A stretch of DNA of 64,000 nt from an uncultured Oleispira sp. (GTDB lineage Bacteria; Pseudomonadota; Gammaproteobacteria; Pseudomonadales; Oceanobacteraceae). Numbering within the stretch: the first letter of the stretch is position 1; the number at the start of each line of letters is the position of its first letter. Positions 52,362 to 60,289 of this stretch are shown here, one piece after another. Under the pieces are notes generated by a model. The model did no database searches. It saw only the letters and a program-made list of their open reading frames with translations, and was not told the DNA's origin. The position numbers and the translations under genes were made by a program. Location of the stretch: NCBI GenBank assembly GCA_913019965.1, contig CAJVZR010000001.1:62001-126000 (forward strand). The letters run 5' to 3'.

Positions 52362-53345
52362 ATGATTACTGAGATAGAGCAATATAAGACTACTATTTAC
52401 TTATATTTCAATGCGTTAGGTGGCCTTTCTGTGGTTACCTTTGCTATTTTGCAACTTCTCCGTGGGGATTATGCCACTGGTGTAATATCCTTAATCGGCT
52501 TTGTATATTTCGCCATTATTGTTTACTTCTTACTATTTAAAAGAATCTATCTATGGAAAGGACGTGGGTTTGTACTATTCATTCCCGTTACCATACTCAA
52601 TGTAACTAACCTCCACCCAGAGTTCGGTATTTATTGGGCATACGTCGGAGTATTAAGCTTCTTTCTAGTACTTGAATTAAGAGACGCTTGCATTAGCGCT
52701 TCTATTTTTACCGCGGCAATTTTCTATGTCGTTAGCATGCACTTCCCGATAGCCGTTCAGTTGCGAATATATTCCTCCTTACTTTTAGTCGGCTTGTTTT
52801 CGTTCTTACTGTCATATTTTATCAATCGATTATTAATTCAAGTCAATATTTTAGTCACCCGTGATTCGTTAACCCATGCCTACAATCGCCATACGTTTCA
52901 GTCCTCAATGAAGCGCGCCTTATATTCGGTTCAGCGCTACAAAACCCCCGTTTCACTGTTTATTTATGATTTGGACTTTTTTAAGAAGATTAATGACAAC
53001 CATGGCCACTTGGCTGGCGATCAAGTACTTAAATTAGTCACTAGTACAATCCAACACCGATTAAGGGATAGCGATCGCCTATTTCGTTACGGTGGCGAAG
53101 AGTTTGCAGTTTTGCTACATCAAACTAACGAAGAGGCCGCTATCAAACTCGCAGATGAACTGAGAGCCTTAGTTGAAGATCAGGATTATGGTCTAGGCCA
53201 AGCAGTGACGATCAGTGGTGGAGTATCAGAGGCAAAGGCCTCTGATCAAGTGAGCTCTTGGATTGAGCGCTGTGATAAAGCACTTTATGAGGCCAAGTCG
53301 AATGGACGCAATAAGGTCGTACTGAGTCGCTCAGAACCCTCTTGA
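52362..53345 (+). CDS. Membrane-bound GGDEF diguanylate cyclase
   Basis: N-terminal TM domain; 'FRYGGEEFAVLL' (GGEEF) active site. Confidence 0.95.
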   Translation: MITEIEQYKTTIYLYFNALGGLSVVTFAILQLLRGDYATGVISLIGFVYFAIIVYFLLFKRIYLWKGRGFVLFIPVTILNVTNLHPEFGIYWAYVGVLSFFLVLELRDACISASIFTAAIFYVVSMHFPIAVQLRIYSSLLLVGLFSFLLSYFINRLLIQVNILVTRDSLTHAYNRHTFQSSMKRALYSVQRYKTPVSLFIYDLDFFKKINDNHGHLAGDQVLKLVTSTIQHRLRDSDRLFRYGGEEFAVLLHQTNEEAAIKLADELRALVEDQDYGLGQAVTISGGVSEAKASDQVSSWIERCDKALYEAKSNGRNKVVLSRSEPS

Positions 53346-53366
53346 GGCCCTAACTCAGTAATAGAA

Positions 53367-53801
53367 TTACCTTTTACGATTGAAACTAGCAACCAGTTTA
53401 CCCGCTTGTAACAGCTCAGCACTATTATAAAGTTCACCTTCTGTTTGAGAAACTACTAGCTCAAATTTTAAGTTCGTTTTTTCTGCAGAACCATCCCCGC
53501 ATTGTACATCTAACGTAGTCGCTGTCTTCGCTTGCCATACGCACCAGAGATCCTCTTTACCTTCTTGATTTGGCATGAGCTGATTAGGATGTAATGTCCC
53601 CTTACCATCGAACTCAGCTTCTAATGCACTGTATTGTGAGCTTGAATATTCTAAATGCGTTGATTGCAAACTGGATTCCCAATGCCCAGCGCCTGGGTGG
53701 CCACTACAGCCTTGCATTGATATCGAGGCTAATAGTGCAAACGATACTGATACAGTAGAAATGATTTTATTATTCATACAGTCTCTATTTTTTTTCAACA
53801 T
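53367..53801 (-). CDS. Putative lipoprotein
   Basis: Lipobox 'ISMQGCSG'; small secreted ORF downstream of the cupredoxin gene. Confidence 0.7.
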   Translation of the reverse strand: MLKKNRDCMNNKIISTVSVSFALLASISMQGCSGHPGAGHWESSLQSTHLEYSSSQYSALEAEFDGKGTLHPNQLMPNQEGKEDLWCVWQAKTATTLDVQCGDGSAEKTNLKFELVVSQTEGELYNSAELLQAGKLVASFNRKR

Positions 53802-54114
53802 GGATAACCCCTGTCATTTTAGGATGGGGGCCACATAAATAGTTAAAAGTTCCAACTAGATTGAACGTCCGCTGATAAAGCTCACCGGGAAAAAAGTAAT
53901 CAGGTTCTTTATCACCGGCTTCTTTGAACCAAACACTGTGATACTGACGCTTTTCCTTATTGGTCCAAACAACCGTATCACCCACATTAATGGTTAATTG
54001 CTGAGGGATGAATTTAAATTTTTTAATCTCTACCTGAATAATCTCTGCATTCACGCCAAGACTGCTTAACAAACTCACAACCATCAAGGTTAGTTTCACG
54101 CCTGCTTTCAGCAT
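53785..54114 (-). CDS. Cupredoxin (plastocyanin/pseudoazurin-like)
   Basis: Signal peptide; type 1 Cu site 'REYHSV'-like 'KRQYHSVWF' and 'YLCGPHPKMTGVIHV'; start moved to MLKAGVKL. Confidence 0.85.
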   Translation of the reverse strand: MLKAGVKLTLMVVSLLSSLGVNAEIIQVEIKKFKFIPQQLTINVGDTVVWTNKEKRQYHSVWFKEAGDKEPDYFFPGELYQRTFNLVGTFNYLCGPHPKMTGVIHVEKK

Positions 54115-54249
54115 CTTTTCTAGTTCCTTTTCAACCACTAGCCTGTACTCAACTTTTTGTAGTTTAAAGAACTTGCGAACATTTACCTTGATTAGAAGCA
54201 ACTATCGATAAAGTGGCTTGCAAAAAAATATCCATTAACAGGCACGTAT

Positions 54250-54282
54250 AAAAAAGGCACTTAATGTTGCCATTAAATGCCT
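54250..54282 (-). terminator. Rho-independent terminator downstream of the NirT fusion gene
   Basis: Minus strand AGGCATTTAATG gcaa CATTAAGTGCCT TTTTT. Confidence 0.82.
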
Positions 54283-54313
54283 CAATCTCGCTTAACACGT
54301 TTATTATTGCAGA

Positions 54314-56122
54314 TTATTGCTTAGCTGCATTCAGCTCGGCCTCGTCATTATCCAATCCTAGCTTGTAGCCTAGTGATACATGGTGGAAACGAGAGTTAGT
54401 ATAATCATCGTGGATTGCAAAACCGAAGTTGTACAAACCTTCCTTACTAATATTCACATCACCTTGCTTATCAGATACCAGCTTACGTTTCATGATCACT
54501 GACCAAGTACCGTTCTTAAGCTTGGCATCAAACTCAGCGCCTTGACCACCCGCCATGTTACGATCCGCAGAGATATGTCCATCTTCGACAATCGCTTGGC
54601 CTGATTTGTAGCGAACGATGTCCATATACGCTTTTTCATCCATCAAACTCTTTAACTTATCTTCAGACTTAAGCTTGTCCCAACCCCCTTTCTTTTTACC
54701 ACGACGGCCTTTGATTTCAAGTTTAGTGCGGGTTTCTTTTAGGTACTTAGTTACCCCGTCTTCCAAATTAATCTGCTTAGAAAATTCACTCCCTTCAAGA
54801 GTTTTAGCATCTGGAGCATGAGGCATATTCTTCGCATCATGGTGGCAGGTTCCCCAGCAACCGGCACGATCAGCGTACTCGACATTATCGTTAGCAAACA
54901 TCACAGCTAACTTCATAGGGTTCTCAGGATCCATCTTGCCACCCTCAACAAACGGTACTGGAACATGATCGCCATCAGCCCAACTAAAACGCATATAGAG
55001 ATAGTCAGAATCGTAAGTCGTATCAACCATAACAGGAATACTGCCACGCTTGCCTGCGATAGGTGATTCTTCAGCAGTCTCTCCACTAACGATTTTAGCG
55101 CCCATATCCGCTGTCTCTTTATCGTGACAGGTTACGCAACGATCTCCCCCTTTAGTAAACGGACGTGCACCACCATGATCGCGACCATTAAGAATCCATT
55201 CAATTGAAGTCTGTCCTGGATAAAAGATCGTAATCTCACGACTATTAGCTTTCGACCAATTCACCTTGATATTCGACGCTGAGGCTTCGGCTTTTTTGCC
55301 TGGAGATTTCTTACTGGCAGGGGCATTTTCTTGCTTGTAAGTCTCTAGCGCTTCTTTAATCGCATTATCAATGGCTTTCTGCTCTTTTTCTTTTGCCGCT
55401 GATTTTTCAGCTGCATCTTCAGCTGCTTTTGCTTTTTCTTTCTCTTCAATGCGCGCTAAGCCATCGATATACATCTGTGGAATTTCACGAATGTACTCCG
55501 GATTGGGTTTTTCAAGTTCTTCCAGCTCTTCGTCAGACAACTGATGACGAACACTCTTGTGTGCAATGCCTTTGTGGCAATCGATGCAAGTTTGGCCTTC
55601 TTTAAACGCATTCATATGCTGCTTACGCGCACGAGGCTTTTGAAATTCTGGATTCATTGAATCAATGGTATGACAGTTTCTGCATTCGCGAGAATCCGTT
55701 GTCTTCATTGCATTCCAAACACTCTTAGACATTTCCAAGCGGTGATCTTCAAACTCTTCTTTTGTATCAATTTTACCGGTTAACCAAGAGAAGACTTCTT
55801 TCGAGGCTTGGATCTTACGCACCATTTTATGTATCCACGGGCGTGGCACATGGCAGTCAGGACAGCCCGCTCGTACACCAGTACGGTTCGAATAATGAAT
55901 AGTGGGTAAATATTCTTGATAAACATTAGCTTCCATTTCGTGGCAGCCAATACAAAATTCCATCTGGTTAGTCGCTTCCATTGCGGTATTAAAACCACCC
56001 CAAAATACGACACCTACAATAAAAAATATAACAGCACCTGCTATGGTACTGCCCAGCGCTAGCCGTCTATTAAAAAAACTAGGCTTATGAACAATTTCTT
56101 CAGTCGCTCTATCATCAGTCAT
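54314..56122 (-). CDS. NapC/NirT tetraheme cytochrome fused to a C-terminal EB_dh/cytochrome c-552-like heme-binding domain
   Basis: N-terminal anchor and 4 CxxCH (CIGCH, CPDCH, CRNCH, CIDCH), Lys/Glu/Ala-rich linker, then CVTCH and CWGTCH. Confidence 0.85.
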   Translation of the reverse strand: MTDDRATEEIVHKPSFFNRRLALGSTIAGAVIFFIVGVVFWGGFNTAMEATNQMEFCIGCHEMEANVYQEYLPTIHYSNRTGVRAGCPDCHVPRPWIHKMVRKIQASKEVFSWLTGKIDTKEEFEDHRLEMSKSVWNAMKTTDSRECRNCHTIDSMNPEFQKPRARKQHMNAFKEGQTCIDCHKGIAHKSVRHQLSDEELEELEKPNPEYIREIPQMYIDGLARIEEKEKAKAAEDAAEKSAAKEKEQKAIDNAIKEALETYKQENAPASKKSPGKKAEASASNIKVNWSKANSREITIFYPGQTSIEWILNGRDHGGARPFTKGGDRCVTCHDKETADMGAKIVSGETAEESPIAGKRGSIPVMVDTTYDSDYLYMRFSWADGDHVPVPFVEGGKMDPENPMKLAVMFANDNVEYADRAGCWGTCHHDAKNMPHAPDAKTLEGSEFSKQINLEDGVTKYLKETRTKLEIKGRRGKKKGGWDKLKSEDKLKSLMDEKAYMDIVRYKSGQAIVEDGHISADRNMAGGQGAEFDAKLKNGTWSVIMKRKLVSDKQGDVNISKEGLYNFGFAIHDDYTNSRFHHVSLGYKLGLDNDEAELNAAKQ

Positions 56123-56197
56123 AATAATTTCGCCATCAAGGGTACTACATAGGCCTTAGGAGTTTTATAAATAGAAGTTTCATAAATAGGCCCTTGT

Positions 56198-56224
56198 TAA
56201 AAAGGGCAAGGAGTTCCTTGCCCT
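56198..56224 (-). terminator. Rho-independent terminator downstream of nirS
   Basis: Minus strand AGGGCAAGGA-ac-TCCTTGCCCT then TTTTT. Confidence 0.83.
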
Positions 56225-56242
56225 ATCACGCTTAATCAAACA

Positions 56243-57871
56243 CTAAGTTTTATGATTCATACGGTTATAAACGTTGAACTTACCAGTAGGAGTCGTTAAG
56301 CCTTTAATGCGCTTGATCTCTTTAAGAGTTTTCGCATCATAAACAACAATCTCACCTGTTGGGTTCTTGTTATCAGAACGGTTCCATACAGAAACCCAAA
56401 CTTCGCTACCGTCTTTGTTGAATTCCATGTGAAGAGCAGCTTTACCTTCTTCTTCAGTTACACGGATAGTCTTAACGATTTCACGAGTTTTCTTATCGAA
56501 AACTTGTACAGACTGCTGAACTTCTGGCTCAGGGTGCTTAAGCTGATCAGCCCAAACGTAGTCTGAAGTTTCGTGAGTACGAATGAACGCACCAGCACCA
56601 TCAGTTTCAACTTCGTAGCAAAGTTTCCATGCTTGATCTTTATGACCAATCGGATCGTTACCCCATACAGATACTAGACCTGTACCTAGGTGAGTTGTAC
56701 CGCCAACAGGGCCACACTTCTCATCAATCCAGTTAGCACCTGGACCTGGGTGAGGTAATGAATCAACATCGATTTGCGCTTCTAATTTGCCAGTCTTGGT
56801 ATCAACAACAACCATCTTGTTTGACGCGTTAGCCGCGATCTGGAAGTAACGACCTGTTGGATCGTAGAAGCCGTCATGTAAGAACTCAGAAGATGCAATA
56901 CTAGTAATGGTTAAGTTATCTAGATCTGAATAATCAACTTGCAACATTTGACCTGTTTCTTTAACAGCAACAGTAAACTCAGATTCGTTAGGAGAAGTGT
57001 AAACCGCAGCTACACGTGCTTCTTTAACGTACTCACCTTTTGTGTTGTAACCACGAGTAGTAACAACTTTAAGTGGGTTTAATGTTACAGCGTCCATGAT
57101 CACGAAATGCGCAGGCCAGTAACCACCGGCAATAACGTATTTACCGTCACCAGAAACTGCGATATCACGTGCGTCATAAGCCATCTTGGTTTCAGCAACC
57201 AACATCTTATCTGGAGTTTGCCATAGATCGATTTTATTCACTTTGCCATCACGACCAATCGTGTACCAGAAACGACCGATGTCTTTTGCAGTGTCTTTCT
57301 TGTGCTTCTCAGTCCCTTTAATTACGTGTACCGCATAACCGGTATTGATGTGAGTGATCACTTCTTTAGTATCGCCATCAATGATGGCTGCTTTACCTGC
57401 GTCACGTTCGATAACAACGAAGAAATTCTTCCAGTTACGGCCATGTAATGGCTTAGTTGGATAATCTTTAGGTGCAATATATTCTTTTGTATGCGAACGC
57501 ATTTGCTCAAGAGACATTTCAGGTGGAACCGGTGGCTCCATTTGAATGTAGGTAGCAAGGTCGGCAATTTCTTCTTTAGAGAAGATATCGTCAAAGTTAT
57601 TCATGCCGCCTTCAGTACCGTAGGAAATAATTTTTTCCAAGCGTGCCTGACCTTTCTTAAGCATCGATTTAGGCTCTAGGTTTTTACCCGTAGCACCTTT
57701 ACGCAATACACCATGACAACCAGCACAACGCTGGAAATACATTAAATTCGCTTTTTCGAATTCCTGTTCCGTTAATGTAGGACCGCCCGCTGCTGCAGAA
57801 AAACTCAAACCTGCAGTTGCCATACCGATGGCCAAGCCAATTGTAGAAATACCAAACTTCATCTTTTTCAT
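56243..57871 (-). CDS. nirS: Cytochrome cd1 nitrite reductase NirS
   Basis: 'CAGCHGVLRKGATGKNLEPKSMLKKG' plus d1 propeller; 542 aa. Confidence 0.97.
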   Translation of the reverse strand: MKKMKFGISTIGLAIGMATAGLSFSAAAGGPTLTEQEFEKANLMYFQRCAGCHGVLRKGATGKNLEPKSMLKKGQARLEKIISYGTEGGMNNFDDIFSKEEIADLATYIQMEPPVPPEMSLEQMRSHTKEYIAPKDYPTKPLHGRNWKNFFVVIERDAGKAAIIDGDTKEVITHINTGYAVHVIKGTEKHKKDTAKDIGRFWYTIGRDGKVNKIDLWQTPDKMLVAETKMAYDARDIAVSGDGKYVIAGGYWPAHFVIMDAVTLNPLKVVTTRGYNTKGEYVKEARVAAVYTSPNESEFTVAVKETGQMLQVDYSDLDNLTITSIASSEFLHDGFYDPTGRYFQIAANASNKMVVVDTKTGKLEAQIDVDSLPHPGPGANWIDEKCGPVGGTTHLGTGLVSVWGNDPIGHKDQAWKLCYEVETDGAGAFIRTHETSDYVWADQLKHPEPEVQQSVQVFDKKTREIVKTIRVTEEEGKAALHMEFNKDGSEVWVSVWNRSDNKNPTGEIVVYDAKTLKEIKRIKGLTTPTGKFNVYNRMNHKT

Positions 57872-57980
57872 AAGACACTCTCTCCAGTGCTATAAAGGTA
57901 AACACAATAAAAAAAAAGCAATATGCTGTTTTTCTTTACATTGCTTGACGGACACTATGGTTGATTTTAAAAGTAAAATA

Positions 57981-57994
57981 ATGACTTCAGTCAA
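57981..57994. promoter_or_regulatory. FNR/DNR-type box upstream of nirS
   Basis: ATGACttcaGTCAA palindrome, about 110 bp upstream of the nirS start. Confidence 0.55.
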
Positions 57995-58029
57995 TTGATT
58001 AAGCTGAGAATAAAACAATTTTTATTTTG

Positions 58030-58043
58030 TTGATCTAACTCAA
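58030..58043. promoter_or_regulatory. Second FNR/DNR-like box, nirS-bacteriohemerythrin intergenic region
   Basis: TTGATctaaCTCAA, one mismatch; about 97 bp upstream of the hemerythrin start. Confidence 0.45.
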
Positions 58044-58139
58044 TAATAAATCGTAAAACCCTGTTGCATTGACTCTTTTATGTAAAGCTTATGCTCAATT
58101 AGAACTTTTATTTTTTGACTGATGAGTTGGATGTAGATT

Positions 58140-58706
58140 ATGAACAAACGATCAAACGCTTTAGTATTTGCTGTGTTAATAGGATTAATTATCGTTGCGA
58201 TTGGTTTAGGATTTCTTATCGGCTTAGATAATCCGATCCCGTGGATTTTAATTGCCGTCCTTTTCCTTATTCCTATTGCTTACAAAAAATACTTTAAAAA
58301 CGACGCGATCATCTGGAAAGAAGAATACAGCGTTGGCATTCAATCTCTCGACGACGACCATAAACGATTGATCTATTTATTGAATCAATTCAAAACTGCT
58401 TACGAGTACGATACCAGCGCAGAATTTGAACGTCAGGCGCTAGGGCAGTTAGTTGAATATACGCGTTTTCATTTTTCACGCGAAGAAGACATGATGCAAG
58501 AAGCAGGCTATGACGATTTTGAAGAGCATAAAAAGCAGCATGAACGAATGATTGCTCAAGTCGAAGAGTTTGTTGGCTTATATAATCGCGAAGGCCACGA
58601 TAGCTTAAATGAAGTGAGTACCTACTTAACCAATTGGCTGATTAATCATATTAACGGCACGGATAAGCAATACACAGAAGTGATGCAACAACACGGAATT
58701 AAGTAA
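58140..58706 (+). CDS. Membrane-anchored bacteriohemerythrin
   Basis: Two N-terminal TM then 'DDDHKRLIYLLNQF…HFSREEDMMQEAGYDDFEEHKKQHERM…LINHINGTDKQY'. Confidence 0.93.
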   Translation: MNKRSNALVFAVLIGLIIVAIGLGFLIGLDNPIPWILIAVLFLIPIAYKKYFKNDAIIWKEEYSVGIQSLDDDHKRLIYLLNQFKTAYEYDTSAEFERQALGQLVEYTRFHFSREEDMMQEAGYDDFEEHKKQHERMIAQVEEFVGLYNREGHDSLNEVSTYLTNWLINHINGTDKQYTEVMQQHGIK

Positions 58707-58719
58707 TGACTAGAAGCGA

Positions 58720-58810
58720 TTAACCACAGAGAAAGAGAAGAAAATAAATTTAAAAACAATAAGTTGTCTCATAATTAATTTATCTTTTCCTCTGTGCTCT
58801 CTGTGGTTAA
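58720..58810. repeat. Large imperfect palindrome with TTAACCACAGAGA ends
   Basis: TTAACCACAGAGAaagaga… paired with …ctctgtgctcTCTGTGGTTAA between convergent genes. Confidence 0.85.
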
Positions 58811-58840
58811 TATTCTCTTGTCTTTTGCCCTAGATTGAAA

Positions 58841-59479
58841 CTAAGGCGCAAGGCGTTCAACACTCCACTCACCCCGTTCATCCTTGGTATACATAAAACG
58901 ATCGTGTAGACGGTTTTCTCTCCCCTGCCAGAATTCTATTTGAACGGGTTTAATACGAACTCCCCCCCAAAAAGAAGGCAAGCTAATATCACCCGTTTTG
59001 AATTTATTCTTTAACTGCAAAAATTTCTCTTCAAGCATTGCCCGCGAGTTGATTGGGCGGCTTTGATGTGACGCTAAGGCGGCAATCTGGCTATCTTTAG
59101 GGCGACTCAAGAAGTATTTCATCGACTCCGCCGTCGAGACAAATTCAGCCTCGCCAGTAATGATGACTTGACGCTCTAGGTCGGTCCAAGGAAATAGCAG
59201 AGATATCTTATTATTCTGTTTTAATTCTCGGGCTTTACGGCTATCGAGGTTGGTAAAAAAAACAAAGCCTTTTTCATTGTAGTATTTCAACAATACCGTT
59301 CGCAATGATGGCATACCGTTTTCCCCCACAGTCGCGACACTCATCGCAGTGGGATCTGACATGGAGGTTCTCGTGGCGATAGAGAGCCACTGGTCAAACT
59401 GTTGCATAGGATCGGCTTGTAGCTCACTGCGCTTCAAACCATCTCTCATATATTCGCGGCGTATATTTTCAATATCCAT
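58841..59479 (-). CDS. pdxH: Pyridoxamine 5'-phosphate oxidase
   Basis: 'MRDGLKRSELQADPMQQFDQWL', 'RTVLLKYYNEKGFVFFTNLDSRKARELKQN', 'ENRLHDRFMY…RLAP'. Confidence 0.95.
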   Translation of the reverse strand: MDIENIRREYMRDGLKRSELQADPMQQFDQWLSIATRTSMSDPTAMSVATVGENGMPSLRTVLLKYYNEKGFVFFTNLDSRKARELKQNNKISLLFPWTDLERQVIITGEAEFVSTAESMKYFLSRPKDSQIAALASHQSRPINSRAMLEEKFLQLKNKFKTGDISLPSFWGGVRIKPVQIEFWQGRENRLHDRFMYTKDERGEWSVERLAP

Positions 59480-59561
59480 AATAATCTTCTTACGTTAACT
59501 CTTTAACTTGATGCTTAATGAATAACGGCACCTTTAAATAATAGCGCAATAAGATACTAAG

Positions 59562-60269
59562 CTAGCCGCATTTAGAGTCGCCACAGTTTAGGCAGGTTAA
59601 ACAACCGTCCATCAAAATTGTTGCTTTAGTGTGGCATTTCTTGCAGATTTTAGCTTCTTCGGGAAAGTCCCCTTGTGAAGATTGCCCGGCCTGATTGGCT
59701 AATTCATTAGCGGATTCAAACTGAGCGCGCTTCTCATCCAGTATCTTTTGCTGATGGGCAGGGATTTTAGCAGGCTTCATCAATCCAATCATAATTAAAT
59801 GTTTTTCAAGGGCATGGCCAATCTCAGCCACAAGAGAAGGCATGTAGATTCCGCCTTTCTTAAGGTAACCCCCATGAGGATCGAATACCGCTTTGAATTC
59901 TTCAACTAAGAAGGTGACATCCCCGCCTTTACGAAATACGGCCGAAGCGACCCGGGTTAAAGCTACAATCCATTGAAACTGATCCATATTCTTGGAATTA
60001 ATGAACATTTCAAAGGGTCTACGCAGCTCGTGCTCGGTATCTGGATTTAGTACCACGTCGTTAATCGTCACATATAATGCGTGGTCTGCCATTGGAGGTT
60101 TGATTTTATAAGTCGACCCCAATAGCATTTCTGGACGCTTGAGGCTCTCATGCATTTGTTCAATATCAGTCTCAGCGCTTTGACCTTGACCAGCGTTATG
60201 CTGGGCAAGCTTCACGGACTCCAGATCAACGACCTCATAAGCCGTTATTTTCTTATCAATTTTCAACAT
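59562..60269 (-). CDS. nrdJb: Class II ribonucleotide reductase small component NrdJb
   Basis: C-terminal Zn/Cys motif 'CKKCHTKATILMDGCLTCLNCGDSKCG'; directly downstream of NrdJa. Confidence 0.82.
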   Translation of the reverse strand: MLKIDKKITAYEVVDLESVKLAQHNAGQGQSAETDIEQMHESLKRPEMLLGSTYKIKPPMADHALYVTINDVVLNPDTEHELRRPFEMFINSKNMDQFQWIVALTRVASAVFRKGGDVTFLVEEFKAVFDPHGGYLKKGGIYMPSLVAEIGHALEKHLIMIGLMKPAKIPAHQQKILDEKRAQFESANELANQAGQSSQGDFPEEAKICKKCHTKATILMDGCLTCLNCGDSKCG

Positions 60270-60289
60270 TTTATTATTCCTTAATTCCG

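Noticed and set aside
54188-54202. TTGATTAGAAGCAA upstream of the cupredoxin gene as FNR box
   Set aside because: Right half AGCAA is weak; not enough to call without a PWM score.
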